Origin: Cymbomonas tetramitiformis
Lineage: Eukaryota > Chlorophyta > Pyramimonadophyceae > Pyramimonadales > Pyramimonadaceae
DNA: 34,003 nucleotides
Assembly (NCBI GenBank): GCA_001247695.2
Contig: LGRX02015368.1
Location: 1 to 34,003, forward strand
Reading direction: 5' to 3'
The position numbers and the translations under genes were made by a program. Below the pieces are notes generated by a model. That model was given only the letters and a program-made list of their open reading frames with translations. It ran no database searches and was not told the DNA's origin. How positions within the stretch are numbered: the stretch's first letter is position 1; each line of letters starts with the position of its first letter. Shown here in pieces: positions 27,989-34,003 of the stretch.

Positions 27989-28384
27989 TTGTGGTATGCG
28001 TGGCAGCATACATGGGTCAACACGGAGAACGGGGGCTCGCTGCCTGTGCGTATTGGATGGTCGGTGACGCTTCATGAAAGCCGGTTCGTACCGGCGCCCT
28101 GGATTATCGAAGCGAAAATTGTCGGATTCAACCCAGACCACGTATGGACCGCGGCGCTCACGGAACATGATGTTCCCGAAGGGATGTATGATGGAGAATT
28201 TGGAGAGCGGCCCCCAAACGGTTACGTGGTCGTGCGGCTGTACCACCCGCGAAGGGAGCATTGGCTGGAGTGGCAGGAGTATGCACAAATTGTGGAATCG
28301 GAGGCGGAGTGTCCGACACACACGGATCCGTCCGACGATGACGAGGAGTATGTTAGTGAAACTAGCGAAGAAGACACCAATTAA
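27989..28384 (+). CDS. small acidic-tailed ORF of unknown function
   Basis: 131 codons are open with no early ATG (first codon TTG; first in-frame ATG near residue 67), so the start may be an upstream exon. The body reads VTLHESRFVPAPWIIEAKIVG, NGYVVVRLYHP and EWQEYAQIVESE; the tail is Asp/Glu-rich. The beta-strand-rich Trp pattern recalls small chromatin-reader folds, but no family can be claimed. The 223-bp repeat array lies directly upstream. A longer minus-strand ORF over the same bases has simple-repeat composition and is less likely. Confidence 0.4.
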   Translation: MWYAWQHTWVNTENGGSLPVRIGWSVTLHESRFVPAPWIIEAKIVGFNPDHVWTAALTEHDVPEGMYDGEFGERPPNGYVVVRLYHPRREHWLEWQEYAQIVESEAECPTHTDPSDDDEEYVSETSEEDTN

Positions 28385-28464
28385 CTTGCTCGGCCTGTTT
28401 GCGTACTTAATGTAATGTAATGAAATGTAACAATATCGAGCATAAACCATCTTTGTGTGTAAAA

Positions 28465-28522
28465 CGCGTGCGTGCGTGTGTGCGTGCGTGCGTGCGTGCG
28501 TGCGTGCGTGTGCGTGTGTGTA
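28465..28522. repeat. (GCGT)n microsatellite
   Basis: Mostly uninterrupted cgtg/gtgc tetranucleotide repeats with a few gtgt variants. In the plus frame it gives alternating Cys/Val/Arg/Ala, an artefact. Confidence 0.95.
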
Positions 28523-28647
28523 TGAGACCGCCCTGGACGGCCTGCCCTGGTGGACCTCAAAAGTCATTATGATGCAATGTCGCAAGATCTATTTATGCAT
28601 GTACCCGACGGTGCTGTCTGCATGCACGGGGTGGGGACCGATTGGAT

Positions 28648-28795
28648 CGGGGAGGCTGCTCCGCTCCGCGCCGAATCAGGCGCGTGGCGCGTGTGGCGCT
28701 CTCCCCGGCGCCGTGCCTTATGCTGCTTCATCTGCGGTTGCGAATCAGCGGCCAAAGGGTGAGCAGCGGCGCTTAAAATCGTGGGTGGGATGGGT
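28648..28795. repeat. dispersed fourth copy of the 223-bp repeat
   Basis: From cggggaggctgctccgctcc to gggtgagcagcggcgct the sequence is almost identical to the tandem units 700-1150 bp to the left, then diverges at cttaaaatc. It ends about 50 bp before the ATG of the oxygenase-like gene, so it may contain promoter elements. Confidence 0.88.
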
Positions 28796-28847
28796 TGGGG
28801 TATCCCGGGTGGGTCGGTGCGGGGCGCACTATGTTGGCCAGGTATCA

Positions 28848-30716
28848 ATGGCGTGCTCTGTCATGGACGGCCATCCATATGCGGATACGCCATGTACGGT
28901 TCTGCACGTGCAGGCGGGGCTACCCCAAGATCTGCAGGGGCTAGGCATGCAGGCGCTTCCCCCCATCGTCGGCCCCGCAGGAACCGTCGGGGCATGCGTC
29001 CCCGATGGCCTGGGGGAGGCGTGCCTGCTTGTTTGGGCCGCATGCTGTATGGCCACCCTTGGTATGGTGCAGAAGCAGTGCACTACACACAAGGACACGC
29101 TTGTTGGCCTGGTGAACGAGGTGAACTTGTGGGCGGAGGCTATGGGACAATTGGAATCCCCATCACCGGCTGATTCAGCGGGGATGACTAAACGGTGTGC
29201 TGCTGTCGCGCTGGGGAACCGTGAGGACAACGCCAGAAGCTCCTGGGAACGGGTACGGTCTGCGTGCAAGGTCAATCGCATCACCGTGCATGAAGGGTGT
29301 GGCCCCACGGCACTGGGCGATGCGTTGCAGCTGCGCATACGTTTATGCCACCAGAAGATTCAAGACTGTAAGGCGGAGCGGGCGCGGATCACGGAAACGT
29401 TCCTGTACGTGAAGGATTTTCCCCGCTGTACATCGCGTCGCAGAGAAGCTACACTCAATGCTTTGAATTTTCTGACGCCCTCTTCCCTGTTCAGCACGCG
29501 TGATTGGGACCCGGAGGACGAGCGGCGGGCTAACTGTCTCCGACCAGGGGCCAGGTATTCCGTGAGGGTGGACTGGGAGCGCGCGAAAGCGGAATATCCG
29601 GGGATCTGGGGGAAGGTGCTTGAGCATCATCACGCCAGCATGCAGAAGGCGGCCCGGGTGTCAAGGGTTGGCCAGTTCTTGCCAACCCCAGCTGTCCTCC
29701 TGCGCAACCTGGGGAGCTGGGTGCAGTTGTGGCACACTGACCTCTTGCTCCGGTGCGCCGAGGACATTCTGCCGGCAATCCCTACCCAGTTTTCCTCCGG
29801 GATGTTCCTTGACGAGCAGAGCTACACGGAACTCCTGCCCGATTCGGCACGGCATACGCATTGGCAGCGGTGCGAGGACGGCGCGTTCCACTTCACACTC
29901 GACCACGCAGCGTCCGGCTTTCCGTCAGCCACGCCGTCAAGGCGCGTCCGTTTTGCTGGCCCGCCGGGCAGCGTCATTGTTTGGCCGGGGGACAGAACTG
30001 TGCATCGGGGGCTTTGCCCGGTGGGTGAGGTGCCTGGTGGGGGTTGCGGCCTGCGTACCGCGGCCACGATGTCCGCAATTCTCTACGGCGCCATCAACAC
30101 GCAGCCTGGCGTCCCTGCCACGAACGACCAAATCCGCGCCGAGCCGTTGGGAACGTTGTCCCAGTATGGGATGCCATGGCACTTGCAATGCCGTGCTTGC
30201 GGCGACGCAATACGGTTTGGAGGGAGCTACGGGAGCCTGCCTGAAGTATGGAGTTGCGATCTGTGTGTGCAGGCGGGTCTGCCGTGTGACCCGTTGCAGG
30301 GAACTGACCTCCAGCAACCCGGTCTGGTGATGTGTGGCCCATGCTACGACTGGCGCAACCAGCATGCGGTTGGGGCGCCCCGAGTGGTGCACGCTTTGCA
30401 CCCCTCCAGCACATGTCCCAACTTCGAAAACATGGAAGGCTGGTCACCCCCGGAGGCGCGGTTGCACGCCACTCTCAAGATGTCCGACCTCGTCCTAGCC
30501 TGGGAAGTGCTGGAAGCCTTCGTTGGGAAGAAAGTGTGGGATGCGAGGCCGGAGGCAGAGAAGGTTGAGCTTGCCCGCATCAGGTGGATAGATGGTCAGG
30601 CAGATCCTCCGCGTGTCCCTGCACGCGTGGGACCGCTGACATTCGATGGGTCCGCAGACACACAACGGACGGGCACTTGTCTTCTCTACCAGCGGATGGA
30701 ACACACTATTCGATGA
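28848..30716 (+). CDS. 2-oxoglutarate/Fe(II) oxygenase-like protein (phytanoyl-CoA dioxygenase type) with Cys-rich tail
   Basis: An ATG at 28848 gives 622 residues. The N-terminal 200 residues are unassigned. A double-stranded beta-helix pattern follows: LWHTD with His296-x-Asp298, then GSVIVWPGDRTVHRG with His386 and Arg403 in GLRTAA. A HxD...H spacing near 90 residues and the 'PDSARHTHW' segment fit the PhyH family, which uses 2-oxoglutarate and iron to hydroxylate a substrate. Residues 448-500 carry a Cys cluster (CRACG, CDLC, CGPC) suggesting a zinc-binding module for DNA, RNA or protein contact. The substrate is unknown. It converges with the ParB/methyltransferase-like gene; a perfect hairpin overlaps its stop codon. 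The family call rests on motif spacing only. Confidence 0.55.
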   Translation: MACSVMDGHPYADTPCTVLHVQAGLPQDLQGLGMQALPPIVGPAGTVGACVPDGLGEACLLVWAACCMATLGMVQKQCTTHKDTLVGLVNEVNLWAEAMGQLESPSPADSAGMTKRCAAVALGNREDNARSSWERVRSACKVNRITVHEGCGPTALGDALQLRIRLCHQKIQDCKAERARITETFLYVKDFPRCTSRRREATLNALNFLTPSSLFSTRDWDPEDERRANCLRPGARYSVRVDWERAKAEYPGIWGKVLEHHHASMQKAARVSRVGQFLPTPAVLLRNLGSWVQLWHTDLLLRCAEDILPAIPTQFSSGMFLDEQSYTELLPDSARHTHWQRCEDGAFHFTLDHAASGFPSATPSRRVRFAGPPGSVIVWPGDRTVHRGLCPVGEVPGGGCGLRTAATMSAILYGAINTQPGVPATNDQIRAEPLGTLSQYGMPWHLQCRACGDAIRFGGSYGSLPEVWSCDLCVQAGLPCDPLQGTDLQQPGLVMCGPCYDWRNQHAVGAPRVVHALHPSSTCPNFENMEGWSPPEARLHATLKMSDLVLAWEVLEAFVGKKVWDARPEAEKVELARIRWIDGQADPPRVPARVGPLTFDGSADTQRTGTCLLYQRMEHTIR

Positions 30717-30741
30717 AAATGACATTATCATATGTCATTTT
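30716..30741 (+). terminator. perfect AT-rich hairpin at the oxygenase stop codon
   Basis: AAAATGACAT and ATGTCATTTT form a 10-bp stem with a TATCAT loop, beginning on the last base of the TGA. A hairpin right after the stop may direct 3'-end formation, as described for Mimiviridae transcripts. In a nuclear gene such a position is unusual. Confidence 0.5.
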
Positions 30742-30929
30742 TGGATTTATATATATTTCAAAAAAATCAGGGTTTAGTGATATTTATGCGCGAAATAGGG
30801 ATACATAAAGGCAACACGGTAGAAAAGTGCAGTATGCGTACAATGAAAACACCGAAATATGCATACATGTATCATTCTTTATTCAAATGTTTACGAGTAG
30901 AGTTCTTTTCACCCTATACCGTCGAGGCA

Positions 30930-30948
30930 TGACTGATACTATCAGTCA
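30930..30948 (-). terminator. palindrome 25 bp past the methyltransferase-like stop codon
   Basis: TGACTGATA-C-TATCAGTCA is a perfect 9-bp inverted repeat around one base. It lies downstream of the minus-strand stop (30975-30973) and mirrors the hairpin of the convergent gene. The 256-bp space between the genes is otherwise AT-rich with no ORF worth naming. Confidence 0.45.
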
Positions 30949-30972
30949 GGGCGGTCGACAAATCCTACTATT

Positions 30973-33944
30973 TTATTCATCATTATCATCTGCGTCATCT
31001 TCATCTAATGCGTCTTCCTCAGATTCGGCAGTGGCCGCTTCCTTGCCCTTCGCCGTCGGTTCGCTCTTCTGTTTTGGCTTCGTCTCGGCCGTTTGATCGG
31101 GCTCGGCGTCGAAATTGGTCAGCCGTTGCTGCGCAGAGCTGACCATGAACTGGTCGTGGTCGAAGCCGATCGCGTTCATACCACACCTCATGGCGGCCAT
31201 GGACGTCGAGCCGACGCCGCAGCAAGCGTCGAGAATCCAGTTGAGTGGATGGCCGTTCTCATCCACCTTGCCCGGATTGTCACCGAGCATGTGGCACTGG
31301 ATCAGCTCCATCAACAGTGCTAGGGGTTTCTGATGGTTATTCACGACTTTGCCCTCGCGTTTGAACATCTGGTGCACAACCGGGAAGCCGCGCAAAAGTG
31401 ACGCGCGGCTGTAACGTTCACCTTCCCCCAAATCAAAGTTGAACATCCACTCCGGCTTTTTAGAAGACTCCCCGTGGGCATCGCTTTTTACATGGTACCC
31501 CAGGACGCCACATTCAACGTCATTGTAGCGTACGGACTTGTTGGGGTTCATGTGCACGTTCGCCTTGTGCCAGAAGAACCGCTCCGCGCGGCCGGAGCAG
31601 TAATTGTCAATCACCTCCAGGAAATCGTTTTGTTGGGCGAAACCGCAAAAAATAGCGACTGTCCATGCCGGGGAGGTGGTCTTGGCGTTGAAAGACTCCA
31701 GGAACGGTTGCACCTCCTTCTTGGTCATCGCGTCGGGAGTCTTCTCCTTGTCAAGTTCGTAATTGCAGTCGATGATCGTCCCCGTGAAGGGCAGTCTCGG
31801 GACGTCCTTCATATCGGTCATGCTGCCCTTGACGATCTTCCAACGAGGTAGCATCGGCACGTTCTCTTGATGTGTGGGCTCGTCGTTCTCCAGACCTGCC
31901 TCTCCTGGAACCTTAGCCTCCGGCCCGTCGGTCCGCGCCTCCCGATAGAGTTTGATGTCGACTTTCACCTCGATCTGTTGCAAGCCTTGGATGTGAGCCG
32001 CGCTTGGTGCCTGCGCTTCTTTGAGATTTGCCCGCGCGTTCTCGACGTAATTCAAGATCGCGTGCGGAACTTCCCCAGCCCCCCCCCGGCGCGCTCCCCC
32101 CTGAGTTGAAGGTAAGCAGCCGATCAACGACTCGATTTTCTCTTGGGAGCTCCAGTAGGGGGTGAACTCGGCCTTGAATGCGTCCCAGGTTTGCAATCCC
32201 GCCGCGGACACCAAGTGCTTCTGCACCATGCGTTCCTTCTTGAACTGGCTTATCATCAGGCCCCCCTCTTTTACTGACAAGTCCTTGTTAATAATCTGGC
32301 GCAGATAAGTGTCCACCTTGTCGAACTCCGCCTCCCCCGCCAAGCCGCCCAAGTTAATCCAGAACGTCATACCCATGGATTTGGCATTGTGGAGAAACTG
32401 AGCTTCTTCCACCAAAATGCCTGCCCCTCTATACGAGCCCGCTCCGTGGTCCCCGCCTCCTCGTTGCACCTCGTCTTCTATCTGCAAATAAAAAAAACAT
32501 TTTTAGCATGTCTTAAAATATAGAAAAGGATGCTTTGGGAGGGAGAACACTGTTTGAAGCAGAAGTAAAAAGTAATTTACCTGTCGGTTGGAGGTGCCCT
32601 TTTTGCCAGATTTTTTGGCGGGTCCCTTAGCGGGCGAAGATGAGGCCTTGCGCTTTTTGGTCTTCGAAGCCAAAGGGTTTTTCATGCCCTTCAGGTCAAA
32701 CCTTCTGTAAGCCTCCATGATACTAACGCAGAGGGCCCACGTCTGCGGCCGGAAATTGGCAATTGTCCAGTGCATGAAGTAGTGGTTGATTTGCACGCCG
32801 CCGAGCACTTGATGCTTGGACATCGCTACTTCCTTCACATGCGTCTCCATCGACTGGTTCAAGTGAGACATTACGGGGTACCAATCTGTGACCCGATCGA
32901 GGTGAGCGTCGATGTCATCGTTCAGCACCGTCATCGTCACCTCTACCACAGGGTCTCCCTCAGGGTTTTCCTCGTTCTCAAACGTCCCCCGCTTCTCCAT
33001 GTACTGGAATCCCTGGGGATATTTCTCGGGATCCGGGACTGAAAATCCATGCTCTGATTCGAATTCCGCCATTTTTTCACCAGCCCTCCGTCCTCGTAAT
33101 ACCCAGGTTGATAAGGGGTACCCCGTTCGGTGTCCTCGGGGACGCTGGCGACGAACTCGGAGATCAACGCTTCTCGGTAAACCTTGTACACGACCCCATG
33201 CTTTTCGAAAAGGGTCGAACGGAGCCCTTGCATGAACTGAGTGTTGTCTTTGCCTTTCTGCTTCTGGTCGATCATGTTCTGCATCTCGCCTAAGAACCGA
33301 ATCATGTCAGGCGTGAGACCGATGTAGATCTTGCTCTCGAAGTACTGGAAGGCTATCTCCGCCGGGATTTCCTCGTGACACTCGTCGGTGGCTTGATAAC
33401 AGTGTTGGTGCCCAAAAACCTTGCCGCGGTATCCTCCCCTCAGAGCTTTTTTCAGGGAGAATTCGGCACGGGTTTTGACATCGTCGATCGCAACAAGACC
33501 CGCATTAAAAGGGGCCCACGGGTTCTCCTTCCTGCTGGACTTGATCTCGTTCACCCAGCCCCTCTCTTGATCCCGGCATGCCTCGTACCCCGTCGCGGGG
33601 TACAGGCATTTGATGGGGAGACGAAACACACTCCCTTGCTCCGCCGCCTCGTCGAAATCCATCGGATTCGGCCACCGGTGCTCCATCTCGATTTGCTTGC
33701 ACAGCTCTGCTTTCTCCTCATATTCCATCTTTGATGCATGCTCCACTTTCAGCTTAGCGTGCCACCCACATGCAGCCACCTCGGCCGCCTTCCTTGCCTC
33801 AGATGGGGTGGCCACTTGAGACATATCCACATTAGCGCCAGCTCCAGTAAACGCTCTGGAGCCACCAGGTCCTTGAAGGGCACGTTGGGCAGCAAGCTCC
33901 ACTGCCGTTCTCCTGGCAGCCTGGGACAAGACGAAACTGTTCAT
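30973..33944 (-). CDS. ParB-like domain fused to beta-class amino-methyltransferase-like domain (one intron, one frame slip)
   Basis: An ATG at 33944 opens 291 codons to the A6 run at 33077-33072. A -1 step there continues in the frame starting ATG at 33072 for 164 codons to 32581. A 99-bp GT-AG intron follows, then 502 codons from 32481 to the TAA, about 957 residues in all. Residues about 170-250 (GGYRGKVFGHQH at 178, IYIGLTPDMIRFLGEMQN) resemble ParB/Srx-type domains. A Lys/Ser/Pro nuclear-signal-like stretch (KTKKRKASSSPAKG) precedes the intron. The C-terminal part has a motif IV-like IIDCNY (31770-31759), a QKPLALLMEL segment and a SAM motif DACCGVGSTS (about 31230-31204) with GFDHDQ, the order of beta-class N6-adenine/N4-cytosine methyltransferases. 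DPPY is replaced by DCNY, so activity is doubtful. It ends in an acidic tail. Confidence 0.5.
32482..32580 (-). other. spliceosomal intron, 99 bp, phase 0
   Basis: On the minus strand the donor reads CAG|gtaaat and the acceptor tatttgcag|ATA. A pyrimidine- and T-rich stretch lies before the acceptor, and ctaaaaat could hold the branch point. The intron has an in-frame stop. Splicing joins GTSNRQ to IEDEVQR in frame. Confidence 0.88.
33070..33077 (-). other. A6 frame-slip site in the ParB/methyltransferase-like gene
   Basis: The minus strand reads GTG AAA AAA TGG; slipping back one base gives ATG GCG GAA, opening the next coding segment. It could be a real -1 frameshift, a missing A in the assembly, or a second cistron starting at that ATG. 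Confidence 0.6.
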
Positions 33945-33956
33945 TAGCTAATGAAC
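33939..33956. promoter_or_regulatory. perfect 18-bp palindrome over the start codon
   Basis: GTTCATTAGCTAATGAAC reads the same on both strands and includes the minus-strand ATG at 33944. It could be an operator, a divergent start region or the 3' hairpin of a neighbour outside the window. Confidence 0.55.
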
Positions 33957-33963
33957 GCCTTCC

Positions 33964-33978
33964 AGCCCGATAAGGGCT
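33964..33978. other. short hairpin AGCCC-GATAA-GGGCT
   Basis: A 5-bp GC-rich stem with a GATAA loop lies upstream of the minus-strand gene. It is the only structure seen between that gene and the window end. Confidence 0.3.
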
Positions 33979-34003
33979 AAAGGCGCGCGTTTCGAGGCGG
34001 AAA

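Larger units (their letters stand above)
28385..28847. other. intergenic stretch with microsatellite and repeat copy
   Basis: It holds a TAATG-type short repeat (28408-28430), the GTGC microsatellite (28465-28522) and the fourth copy of the 223-bp repeat (28648-28795). The frame that opens at 28455 reads these repeats and is not counted as coding before the ATG at 28848. Confidence 0.6.

Noticed and set aside
27794..28585. 263-codon minus ORF
   Set aside because: It reads the 223-bp repeat and the GCGT microsatellite (alternating His/Ala/Arg/Thr) and runs antisense to a more plausible ORF.
28455..28847. N-terminal extension of the oxygenase-like ORF
   Set aside because: It is made of the microsatellite and the dispersed repeat; the ATG at 28848 is the first credible start.
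1..34003. tRNA or rRNA genes
   Set aside because: No cloverleaf with A and B boxes or conserved rRNA core sequence was recognised on either strand by eye; a scan with tRNAscan-SE and Infernal would settle it.

Overview
The window looks like nuclear DNA of a microbial eukaryote, most likely an alga or other protist; I cannot name the group. The evidence is a clear spliceosomal intron (GT...AG, 99 bp, minus strand, 32482-32580), chromodomain-bearing Ty3/gypsy LTR retrotransposons, satellite and minisatellite arrays, a short TTAGGG-type tract, and no bacterial-style operons. I see no rRNA, tRNA or CRISPR.

Left and centre (1-26.5 kb) are mostly retrotransposons. A 174-bp satellite (two copies) opens the window. 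It is followed by a decayed minus-strand Ty3/gypsy copy (copy A, about 475-4785: capsid and zinc knuckle, a second ORF, protease, truncated RT). At about 4785 it meets, head to head, a plus-strand copy of the same family (copy B). Copy B encodes protease, RT, RNase H and a Dam-like adenine methyltransferase domain up to base 8100. It is interrupted there by a complete second element and resumes at about 22573 with integrase, chromodomain and a C5-cytosine methyltransferase domain, then a polypurine tract near 25060. The inserted element (8101-22568) has two almost identical 425-bp LTRs, a very large gag, a second ORF ending in half of a protease, a 2180-codon pol ORF of the same architecture, a 64-bp minisatellite in its 3' UTR and a polypurine tract. 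Both families therefore carry two different DNA methyltransferase-like domains in one polyprotein, the most striking feature of the window.

Right side (25-34 kb): an acidic ORF starts at the predicted 3' LTR boundary of copy B, followed by a scrap of RNase H from a third related element. Then come small ORFs (a possible Tudor-like fragment, a RING-CH zinc finger, an acidic ORF), 223-bp tandem repeats with a dispersed fourth copy, and two convergent larger genes. The plus-strand gene (28848-30716) looks like a phytanoyl-CoA-dioxygenase-type 2-oxoglutarate oxygenase with a Cys-rich tail. The minus-strand gene (33944-30973, one intron, one frame slip) looks like a ParB-like domain fused to a beta-class amino-methyltransferase fold. 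A palindrome lies just past the stop codon of each. The pairing suggests DNA or chromatin modification, possibly from a virus or mobile element, but that is inference.

Both retrotransposon families show frameshifts in coding domains. Several fall in homopolymers or single bases, so some may be sequencing errors and not true decay.
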